Shown piece after piece: positions 29,758-38,600 of a stretch of 64,000 nt of DNA (the first letter of the stretch is position 1; every line of letters starts with the position of its first letter). Origin of the DNA: Pseudoalteromonas luteoviolacea (GTDB taxonomy: Bacteria; Pseudomonadota; Gammaproteobacteria; Enterobacterales; Alteromonadaceae); assembly GCF_001696455.1 (NCBI RefSeq), contig NZ_MAUJ01000010.1:62001-126000 (forward strand). The letters run 5' to 3'. A model generated the notes under the pieces. It ran no database searches and was not told the DNA's origin. It was given only the letters and a program-made list of their open reading frames with translations. The translations under genes were made by a program, and so were the position numbers.

Positions 29758-30962
29758 GCATCCATGGCACCTTTATCACGTTTCAAGTAGTTAAACATGA
29801 CCTGAAAAAGTGGGTGACTGCCAGTGCTACGCTCAGGTTTAATGGCATCCAAAAGGTGCTCAAACGGCAAGTCTTGATTAGCCTGTGCAAATTGTGAAAA
29901 CGCTTTGGCTTTTTCCAACAGTGAAGCAAAACAGTCCTCTGGCGCAACCTCTAGTCGCACCACTTGGGTATTAATAAAAAAGCCGATGAGACCATGGGTT
30001 TGTGCATGGTGGCGATTGGCAATTGGGACCCCTACTTTGACATCGTTTTGGTCACTATAACGGTGTAATAGATACTGAAAGGCGCTCAGTAACACCAAAT
30101 ATGGTGTCACTTGATGCTGCTTGGTCAGCCCTTGCACTTGTTGCCACAATGCGTTTGGCAACGCCAAGGACTGCGTACTAATTGGGTAGTTACCCCCTTG
30201 TCTCGCCAAGCTATTCGCAGGCAAGCGCAGTGGTTCAAAATCATCCCCAAGTGCGCCTTGCCAGTCCGTTAATTGCTTGGCCAATAACTCTGAATGGTCT
30301 TGCTTGGCCAACCATAATGCATAATCTAAATAGTCAGCTTTAGATTCAATTGCTGGTAAATCTTGCTGAGATTGCAGCAGCGCATACGCTTGAATAAATT
30401 CATTAAATAACTGCTGCATCGATGTGCCATCAGTGACGATATGATGCATCACCACCAGCAAGGTACACTCGCCTTGGGCTTCTAATAAGGCCACCCGTAG
30501 CAAAGGCTCAGCCGTTAAATCAAAGGGTTTGTCTGCAATTTCAAACGCCTGCTGCGCTATATCACTTTGCATTGGTATATCGATAAAGGTAAATGCATTG
30601 TCGTTTTGCAATTGCTGTACGGTGGTGCCTGCTTCTTCACTGAAACGGCTATTCAAGATCCCGTGTTTCGCAACCAAGTGCGCAAAGCCAGCTTGCACCC
30701 ACGCCTTGTTCAGTTGCCCCTGAAACGTCAGCGTGCCCGCCAAGTTATAGACGCTGTCTTGTGGGTCCAATTGCCACGCAGTCCAAAGACGTTGCTGGGC
30801 GGGCGTTAAAGGCACTTTGGCCGTTCTATCTTGACGCACTGCCAACTGATTTTGTTGCGCTCTGGCCTGACTGTCAGCCAATTTGGCTTTAAGTTTTAGC
30901 TGTTGTTCTTCAGTTAATGCGCCACCGCGCTCGCGTCTTCTTCTGCGCTTTTGCTCGCTCAT
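29691..30962 (-). CDS. N-terminal part of the same NRPS: docking region and condensation domain, broken by the frameshift
   Basis: ATG 30962 has an AGGTGG ribosome site and begins MSEQKRRRRRERGG, a very basic stretch, then an LTEEQQLKLKAKLA helix that looks like a docking element. A C domain follows (LTPAQQRLW, MHHIVTDGTS, FQVMFNY). The frame leaves the family pattern after DKGAMDA and stops at 29691, while the continuing C-domain sequence (LQGVSLKDTQALRF) appears in another frame. Adding one base at the TT of 29756-29757 joins the two halves into a single protein of roughly 4055 residues that would accept the polyketide from the PKS. Upstream, 30963-31291 holds a terminator at 31241-31257 and AT-rich sequence without a recognised promoter motif. 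Confidence 0.85.
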   Translation of the reverse strand: MSEQKRRRRRERGGALTEEQQLKLKAKLADSQARAQQNQLAVRQDRTAKVPLTPAQQRLWTAWQLDPQDSVYNLAGTLTFQGQLNKAWVQAGFAHLVAKHGILNSRFSEEAGTTVQQLQNDNAFTFIDIPMQSDIAQQAFEIADKPFDLTAEPLLRVALLEAQGECTLLVVMHHIVTDGTSMQQLFNEFIQAYALLQSQQDLPAIESKADYLDYALWLAKQDHSELLAKQLTDWQGALGDDFEPLRLPANSLARQGGNYPISTQSLALPNALWQQVQGLTKQHQVTPYLVLLSAFQYLLHRYSDQNDVKVGVPIANRHHAQTHGLIGFFINTQVVRLEVAPEDCFASLLEKAKAFSQFAQANQDLPFEHLLDAIKPERSTGSHPLFQVMFNYLKRDKGAMDACKAYHSKIPKRCAFRCRLICN

Positions 30963-31240
30963 GCTGATTCCACCTGGATCTCGATTATTATGCACTGCTA
31001 ATCTGGTTGAGTGAGTGAAATGGAGTTCAACGTTTCTCCGTTCCACCACATCGCAATTATTTGGCATTCTCTACCTACTGGCAGACACAAAACTACGCGG
31101 CCTACATGAAAGTAAGGTGCTGTTTTAATTTGTTTAAATGAGTTTTATGACTGAGTTTTGTACATCGTTTATTATTTTGATGTGTTGGTAAATTTGCCCT
31201 TGATGCCAGCTAGACGTTGGGAAATGAAAAAAATAAAGCC

Positions 31241-31257
31241 GAGGCCGCCATGGCCTC
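31241..31257 (-). terminator. Rho-independent terminator after the PKS gene
   Basis: Stem GAGGCC / GGCCTC with a 5-base loop, followed on the - strand by a T-rich run (GGCTTTATTTTTTTC), 35 bases after the PKS stop. It implies read-through or a separate promoter in 30963-31240 for the large NRPS. Confidence 0.8.
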
Positions 31258-31291
31258 CAAAAAATTCAATGATAGGGTAGAAAGGGCGGCG

Positions 31292-34200
31292 TTACTCGTT
31301 CAGTAACTGCTCTTCAATTAGGAAGGTCAGGTTATCTAGATTCGGATCTTCAAAGAAAGTTGCCGGTTCAACTTCAACTGCGAACTGCTGCTTCACTTTT
31401 GCCAGCATTTGAATTGCTATCAGTGAGTCACCACCAAGCTCAAACAAGTTATCGAAAATACCGATTTCGTCAAAGCCCAAGAATTCACTCCAAATTGCAG
31501 CCAACTGCAATTCGAGTTCACTCTCTGGCGCTTCAAACTCCGTGTCTAGATCGGGTCGCTTGTGGCCTTTTGGTGCCGGCGATTTAGCCTGCATCAAGCG
31601 CTCAGTTAGCTCAGCCACTTTGTCCGCACGCGCTTGCCAAGACAAGCTTGCAGCGTACAACTGCGGTGCTTGAGATTGACCAATACCCGCAAGCAAAGTT
31701 CGTGCAGCGGCTTCATCAATACCAAACTCTTCACCCACACTGTGCCCAGCAGCCATACCAATATTTGCCCATGCATCCCAGTTAACCGACTGTACCAAGA
31801 AAGGCTGTGGCTGCATGGCCACCGCATCTAAATAGCTATTGGCCGCGCAATAATCACTTTGACCCAGTGCACCCAGTACCGAAGCCAATGACGAACATAG
31901 GATCATGCGCTCAAGTTGATGAGATTTAAACGCAGCCAAGAGGTTATCAGTACCTCGGGTTTTCGCAGCCATACTTTGTGCCGCCTGCTCTGCGTTAACC
32001 TGCGCCAACATCCCCCCACCTGGCAGGCCCGCCGCATGGATCACTTGAGTAACTCGTCCCAATGATTGCTCAGCGTGACTAATGGCCACATTTAAGCTCG
32101 CAATGTCTAATACATCTGCCTGCACGACCGCGATACGTGCACCAGCACCTTGCAATGCTTGTAGTGCGCTTAATTGGCCCACCAACTTAGCGTCACTGGC
32201 CTCATCCGCAATCAAAGCAGACCATTGTTCGCTTGCAGGCAGCGCGCTTCGGGTTTGTAATACCAAGGCATGACCTTGGGCAGCTAAAAGCTTGGCAAGG
32301 ACTAAACCGACGCCACCTAAACCACCGGTAATAAAGGTTACAGCGGATGACGATGCTGCATTTTCCTGCGCCGCGATTGCAGGTAAAGCTTGCTGCGTCA
32401 GTACAAAACGCTGGCGACCACGATAGGCGATTTCTTGCACATCGATTGCCATATCAGCCACTAATTGATTGGCAAATTGCAATTGGCTGCTATCGCGATG
32501 GGTGTGTGATACTTCACGCAACTGACAGTGAATTGTCGTTTGTTCCATAGCGACAACACGTGTCATACCAAGGGCGGTGGCTTTTTCGGCAGAGACCGTT
32601 TCATCACCCAAGACGCTAAACAACTCACTTGCCACCACAGTCCAATGAATTTGACCTTGCCCTAGTAACCACTTCGACAGTGGTAACAACAATTGATAGC
32701 CACAGGGGTGCTGATCCAATAGACGACAATCAACAATGCGCGTAAATCCGTCGATTTGCTCGTGAAGCATGCTTAATTGGCCCGCATCTTGGCAATCTAA
32801 CCGATACTGATTTTGGTCAAGGGCAGAGAATGCATCGCCTTGCCAAACTTGGATAACCGTCGCGCCTTTTGCAGCCAGCGCAGAGCTTAATTTTGCTGTC
32901 AGCGGTGCATCCGAGGCAAGCAACACCACCTTTTGACCCTGTAAATCAATAGATGACAAGGCAGTACTAGGCTGTTGTTGCCAAATTGGCTCTAGTAACT
33001 CAGGGCCAGTATCTTCACTAACACCTGTGTTTGAAGCTTTAACCGTTTTGGCATCCACCCAAAACTCGGTCTTATCAAATTGATACGCCGGAAATGCCAT
33101 TTCAGCGCCCGGTGCAACTTCACTCACTTGTGACCACTCGATTTGCACACCCAGCTGCCAAAGCTTTGCCAAGGTCTTCACAAAAGGAGGAATAGGCGCT
33201 TTGAGGTCGCGTGCATGTGCAATGGAATTAAGCACGGTCACGGTGTCAGATACCGATTGTTTGGCAAGCTTTTGCAACGTATCACCGGGGCCTGCCTCGA
33301 CTAACACATCACAGCGCTGTGCTAGCGTGTTCACGCCCTCGACAAAGTTAACGGCTTGGCGGATATGATCCAGCCAATATTGCGTTGACGTTGCTTGCTC
33401 AGCAGTAATCCAAGTTCCCGAGAGGTTAGAGACGAAAGGCGTGCTAGGCGCATTTAACTGAACTTGCGCAAGAACCTCAGCAAATTCGTTGAGTACCGGT
33501 TCTGTCAGATGACTGTGGAATGCATGAGACACGTGTAAACGCGTCACACTGATATCGGCGGCTTTCAATTCTCCTTGCAGGGCTTTAATTGCTTCTTTGG
33601 TGCCCGCAACCACCGTATTGCTAGGGCTGTTGCATGCCGCAATATCTAACTGTTCATTCAAATAAGGTGTCAGGTTTTGCGCATCGCTCATCACCGAAAG
33701 CATCGCGCCCGGAGCCATGTTTTGTAGCGCCTCACCACGTGCCGTGACCAGCTTAACAGCCGTCTCTAAACTCATCACCCCACTCAAACAGGCCGCCACG
33801 TATTCACCAATACTGTGACCCAACATCGCCTCGATGTGAACACCGTGACTCTCGTAACATTTGGCCATAGCGTAGGCCACCACGAACAGGGCTGGTTGCG
33901 TCACTCGCGTTTGACCAAGCAACTGGTTAGCCGCCAATAACTCATCGTCATTTGGGGTAAACACGCGACGCAATTCATCCTGTAACTCTGTGTTGAATAA
34001 CGCCGTCACGTCCTCAAAATGCGCCTTAAATGCGGGTACGTGTTTTAACAGCGGTTGTGCCATCGTCACGTATTGCGACCCTTGGCCTGAGAACATCAAG
34101 CCAATCTTATGATTGCTTGCCTTGTCACCACTGATATCGCGAACAAGGAGTTGCTGTGCTTGCTCAGCACTGTCCACCACAACCGCATGACGAATGGCTT

Positions 34201-34741
34201 GCGCCGTGCGACTATGTTGCAACTGTGCAGCAATCAGGGGGAGCTGCTCTGGCGATTGTTGGAGCTTAATTGCCAATGCCTGACGCTGTGCTTCCAACGC
34301 GGATTGACTATTGCCTGACAGCGGTAAAATGTGCCAAGGTGCAGCCTGATTGAACGCCACCTCAGGTGCAGCGTACTCTTCTAAAATGACATGGGCATTT
34401 GTGCCGCCCATACCCAATGAGCTGACCGCTGCACGGCGCACCGAGTCACTTTGCCAAGGCTTAAGTTCGGTATTCACGTAAAACGGACTATTGGAAAAGT
34501 CGATTTTGCTGTTCAACGGGCTGCTGTGCAAACTAGGAGGAAGCGTTTTATGGCGCAGGGCTTGGACGGCTTTGATAAGCCCAGTTACCCCTGCTGCCGA
34601 GTCCAAGTGACCAATGTTGGCCTTAATCGAACCAATGGCGATTTGCTGGTTGTCGCACGCCCCATATGCTCGGCTCAATGCCGCGATTTCAATAGGGTCG
34701 CCAAGCGTGGTGCCCGTACCGTGCGTTTCAATATATCCCAC
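31292..34741 (-). CDS. Type I PKS, downstream part: end of KS-AT-KR-ACP
   Basis: About 1149 residues that continue the KS of the next entry after a one-base frameshift. They start at GYIETHGTGTTLGDP (KS His motif) and NIGHLDSAAG, so both KS histidines are here. The AT follows (FSGQGSQY, GHSIGEY, and HAFHS, the malonyl-CoA type signature). The KR has TGGLGGVGL and the SSLASVLGALGQSDYCAAN catalytic Ser/Tyr/Asn region. The protein ends with an ACP (FELGGDSL). No DH or ER is present, so one malonate unit is added and the ketone reduced to a hydroxyl. On a lysyl starter this would give 4,8-diamino-3-hydroxyoctanoate, an alterobactin residue. Confidence 0.9.
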   Translation of the reverse strand: MGYIETHGTGTTLGDPIEIAALSRAYGACDNQQIAIGSIKANIGHLDSAAGVTGLIKAVQALRHKTLPPSLHSSPLNSKIDFSNSPFYVNTELKPWQSDSVRRAAVSSLGMGGTNAHVILEEYAAPEVAFNQAAPWHILPLSGNSQSALEAQRQALAIKLQQSPEQLPLIAAQLQHSRTAQAIRHAVVVDSAEQAQQLLVRDISGDKASNHKIGLMFSGQGSQYVTMAQPLLKHVPAFKAHFEDVTALFNTELQDELRRVFTPNDDELLAANQLLGQTRVTQPALFVVAYAMAKCYESHGVHIEAMLGHSIGEYVAACLSGVMSLETAVKLVTARGEALQNMAPGAMLSVMSDAQNLTPYLNEQLDIAACNSPSNTVVAGTKEAIKALQGELKAADISVTRLHVSHAFHSHLTEPVLNEFAEVLAQVQLNAPSTPFVSNLSGTWITAEQATSTQYWLDHIRQAVNFVEGVNTLAQRCDVLVEAGPGDTLQKLAKQSVSDTVTVLNSIAHARDLKAPIPPFVKTLAKLWQLGVQIEWSQVSEVAPGAEMAFPAYQFDKTEFWVDAKTVKASNTGVSEDTGPELLEPIWQQQPSTALSSIDLQGQKVVLLASDAPLTAKLSSALAAKGATVIQVWQGDAFSALDQNQYRLDCQDAGQLSMLHEQIDGFTRIVDCRLLDQHPCGYQLLLPLSKWLLGQGQIHWTVVASELFSVLGDETVSAEKATALGMTRVVAMEQTTIHCQLREVSHTHRDSSQLQFANQLVADMAIDVQEIAYRGRQRFVLTQQALPAIAAQENAASSSAVTFITGGLGGVGLVLAKLLAAQGHALVLQTRSALPASEQWSALIADEASDAKLVGQLSALQALQGAGARIAVVQADVLDIASLNVAISHAEQSLGRVTQVIHAAGLPGGGMLAQVNAEQAAQSMAAKTRGTDNLLAAFKSHQLERMILCSSLASVLGALGQSDYCAANSYLDAVAMQPQPFLVQSVNWDAWANIGMAAGHSVGEEFGIDEAAARTLLAGIGQSQAPQLYAASLSWQARADKVAELTERLMQAKSPAPKGHKRPDLDTEFEAPESELELQLAAIWSEFLGFDEIGIFDNLFELGGDSLIAIQMLAKVKQQFAVEVEPATFFEDPNLDNLTFLIEEQLLNE

Positions 34742-35664
34742 GAGCTCGGGTCAATGTCAGCAAACTCAAGGGCCGCTTCAATCGCGCCCGCCTGACCTGT
34801 CACACTCGGCGCCGTGTACCCGACTTTTTCTTTACCATCGTTGTTGATGGCAGAGCCTTTGATCACCGCAAGAATGTGGTCACCGTCTTCAATTGCCTCG
34901 TCGACGCGCTTGAGTACCACCGCGGCGCTGCCACTGCCAATCAAGATGCCATCGGCTTGCTCACCAAATGCGCTTAATTGACCTGAAGGGGACAAGCTGC
35001 CACCCGCTGGTGCATGGTAGCCTTGTGCATTATTCAGATTGAGCCAAACACCACCGGCAAGCGCCGAGTCACATTCGTAATTCTGCAAAGCCCGACACGC
35101 CATATGCACAGCCACGAGCGAGGTTGAACACGCCGTTTGCACCGTGACAGCAGGCCCCGTTAGGTCTAGCTCGTAGCTGACACGTGTCGCCAATGAGTCT
35201 TTATCGTTACCATTGGTAAGTGCCAACAAACTGGTGATATCTTGCTGACTATCTGTCAGCAGGTTTTGTAATAAATAAGCGGGGACGCCACATCCTGCAA
35301 ACACCCCAGTAAAATTACTGCTATTGGTCGTGATGCCAGCATGCTCTAGGGCATGCCAACAGGTTTGCAAAAAGACCCGTTGCTGTGGGTCAAGTTGCGC
35401 CGCTTCTTTTGGCGTGTAACCAAAAAATGCCGCATCAAACTGCGCCATGCCCGTAAAAGGCACACCGCGTTTTACATAATCAGGGTGGGCCAAGTCATCT
35501 TCACTGACACCCGCAGCGTGCAACTCTGCATCCGTTAAATCTTTCACGGCGCACTTGCCATCTCGTACATTTTGCCACAGCGCATCAACGTTGTCGGCAT
35601 CTGGGAAACGGCCCGCCATGCCCACAATGGCAATATCTAATTCGCTATACTTGTTTTCTGACAT
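34675..35664 (-). CDS. Type I PKS, N-terminal part of the KS domain, ended early by a frameshift
   Basis: 329 codons: the first about 310 residues are a normal ketosynthase (IAIVGMAGRFPDA, DPQQRVFLQ, active-site TACSTS with Cys about 179, and INNDGKEKVGYTAPS). After DPSSW the frame turns to non-homologous sequence and stops. The expected continuation (GYIETHGTGT) is in another frame. One extra G in the GGG at 34737-34739 (- strand) restores TGG-GGA and the full KS-AT-KR-ACP protein of roughly 1460 residues (31292-35664). The gene follows the FAAL-NRPS stop by 2 bases, so it is co-transcribed and probably translationally coupled. If the frameshift is real the PKS is inactive. Confidence 0.87.
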   Translation of the reverse strand: MSENKYSELDIAIVGMAGRFPDADNVDALWQNVRDGKCAVKDLTDAELHAAGVSEDDLAHPDYVKRGVPFTGMAQFDAAFFGYTPKEAAQLDPQQRVFLQTCWHALEHAGITTNSSNFTGVFAGCGVPAYLLQNLLTDSQQDITSLLALTNGNDKDSLATRVSYELDLTGPAVTVQTACSTSLVAVHMACRALQNYECDSALAGGVWLNLNNAQGYHAPAGGSLSPSGQLSAFGEQADGILIGSGSAAVVLKRVDEAIEDGDHILAVIKGSAINNDGKEKVGYTAPSVTGQAGAIEAALEFADIDPSSWDILKRTVRAPRLATLLKSRH

Positions 35665-35666
35665 TG

Positions 35667-38600
35667 TTATGATTCTCTTGCTTTTCTTTTACGCGCGGCA
35701 ATCGCGCCCATGCCGCGTTTTTGTTTCGCGCCACTTGGTTTATTCGAGGTAACAGGTGCTGCGTTTGCCTGTGCACTGCCCAGTAAAGTCGCCAAACTGG
35801 CTATACTTGGGTGCGCAAACAGCTCTGTCATTTGTAAATTGGGGTATTGCACTTTTAGCTCTTCATAAACAGCCATCAACAACAGCGAGTGACCGCCCAC
35901 ATCAAAGAAATTGGCATGACGGTCAACCTCTTGTGTCTTTAAGTGTTTTTGCCAAATTTCAGCAATGGCACGCTCCGTGTCATTTTCTGCCAATGAAACA
36001 GGCTGGGCGACACGCGCCACTTTTGGCAGCTGCTGACGCTCTAATTTGCCACTGGCATTGATGGGCAGTTTTTCCATTACGACGATGTCACCTGGCACCA
36101 TATAAGCGGGCATACGTTCACCCAACGCGCGTTTTAACTTGTCGGCAAATGCTGGATCACTGAACTTGGGGCTTTGTATGTAGGCAATTAAACCGAGGCC
36201 ATGACTCTGCTGCTCGGTGACGACCACCGCCGTGTCAACATCAGGTAGCTGACTGAACTGCTGTTCAATTTCACCCAGCTCGACTCTAAAGCCACGCACT
36301 TTCACTTGATGATCGTTACGGCCGTGATACATCAACTCGCCACCTTGCCAGCTGACTAAATCACCCGTGGCATACATACGTGCGCCGGTGTCGCTAAACG
36401 GGTCGGCGATAAAGCGGGTCGCGGTCATATCAGGCTGTGCCCAATAGCCACGGGCAAGAATGTCACCGCCTACATAGAGTTGGCCCACATGGCCATGAGG
36501 GACTATCTCAAGGTTGTCATCTAAAATATAAAGCCGACGACCAGCCAATGCGTGCCCAAGCGGCACGGACTGTTGCCCGTCATCACTGACATTCATGTCC
36601 TGACATGGATGGATAGCGGCTTCCACCACAATTTCGGTTGGTCCATAAGTGTTGAGCAATCTCACCTGAGCAAGCCCAGTGTTTTGCCAATCTTGGATCC
36701 CAGCGAGAGACATGGCTTCACCGCCCGAATGCACCTGCCTTAATTTAGGGAGGTTGAGCGGTGCTTGCTGTGCTTTTCGTGCCCAACTCGCACTGATACT
36801 ACGCCAGTAAGCGGCGCTTAAATCCATCACGGCCACATGGTGTTTTTGTGCCTGTGCGTAGAGTGTGTCAGCATCCCACAGCGCATCACCACGCAACAGC
36901 ACTGCCGCCCCAACCGCCCAAGTTGGGAACAGTTGCTCAACAAACGCATCAAAGTTGGCAGTAGCAAACTGCAACACAACATCATCCGCTTGTAGGTTGA
37001 TAAAGCGTTTAGCTGACTCAATGTAGCGCGACAATGCGCCTAACTCGATGGCCACGCCTTTCGCTTTACCAGTCGAACCTGAGGTGTAATTTAAATACGC
37101 GGTTTGATTGTCGTGATAGTGCACCTCTGGCGATGCAGTTTTGAGGTGCTGCTCACTCAACAGAGTTTGAGGAGACAAGAGTGCACCTTCAAAGGTCACA
37201 GGCAATACCGCTTCATCACTTAAGATTGCGCCACACCCGCTGTCTTGCAGCATATGTTGTAATTTGTCTGCCGGGAATTGTTTATCTAGAGGCAAATAAG
37301 CCGCGCCTGCTTTTAAACACGCCAACGTACTTGCCAACATCAGCGGCTTTCTGTTTTGCATCACGCCGATGACAGATTCGGTGCCAAAACCATTGGCAAT
37401 TAGCCCATGAGCCAAACGATTTGCAGTCTGCTCTAACCATTCAAAGCTATAGTGTTGGTCGTTATAAATCACGGCTGTGCGCGCTGGCGTTTGCGCTGCA
37501 ATCTCGCTGATTGTGTGCAGCCAAGGTGTCGCAGGCAAATCAATGTCTTCGCCACGCCCTTGCTGAGCAGATTCAACTTGCTGTGTGTGCAGCGCAAAAT
37601 TGCCAATGGCTTGCTTTGGTGCATTCACAATGCCACTCAACAGAGTATTAAAGGCACTTGCCACACGCGCAATATAGTCGGCGTCGTACAGGGCTGCGTT
37701 GTATTGGAATTCTAGCAATAAGGCGCCATCGTTTAATAACCGAGAGTCGATACTTAAATCAAACTGCGCTTGCTGTTGTAGCGCTGCAACCTGCTCAACC
37801 TCAACACCCGGTAATTCGAGCGCCTGCTGAACGTCTTGCTCTAGGTGATTGAACATGACTTGAAATAACGGGTTTTGTCCAAGACTACGATCTGGGTTCA
37901 TCACCTCAACGAGTTTTTCGAACGGTAAATCCTGATTTTTTTGCGCCTCAATGGCGTGTGTTTTTGTAGACGACAACACCTCAATAAAGCTTTGCTCCGC
38001 TGACAGCGCGTTACGTTGTACCAGCGTGTTGATGAAAAAGCCCATCAGTGAATGTACTTGCGAAAAACGGCGATTCGCCACTGGCACACCAATTCGTGGG
38101 GTACGCTTACCAGAAAAGCGATAGAAGAATACTTGTAGGCTACTGAGCAATAGCATAAATAAGCTTGCGCCATGCTGATGTGCTAAGGCCTGTAATTGCT
38201 CAACCTGTTGATAAGATAGCTTTAAAACCTCGCTTTGCATAGGCGCTGGCATATCAGGTTGCCTTGGATGCTGAGGCGCAAGCAGCTCTTCGTCATCATT
38301 GGCCTGTAATTGTTGCTGCCAATAGGTTAATTGTGCTTGAGCCTCTGAGCTTGAAAGCCACTGCTGCTGCCAAGCCGCAAAGTCACCATAATTCACGGTA
38401 TGGTCGGTGCTAGGTAAGGGCTGTGTGCCAACCAATGCCGCGTAATAACGGCTAATATCTGCCAAGACCAGATCGAAACTCCACGCATCACTGGCGATGT
38501 GGTGCATCACTAAAACCAGCTGCGTACGACTATCTGACAACTGAATCAGTGCGGCTCTAAAGTTATCACCGCGCTCTAATGCAAAGGGCTGCTTGTAGAA

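Noticed and set aside
18802..30962. Internal repeats of the NRPS region as genomic repeats or mobile DNA.
   Set aside because: They are homologous A, C and T domains in frame with each other; no terminal repeats or transposase genes.
29691..35664. Calling the PKS and large NRPS pseudogenes.
   Set aside because: Each has a single one-base break in a homopolymer while all other motifs over kilobases are intact; error or recent change cannot be told apart here, so they are listed as broken CDS.
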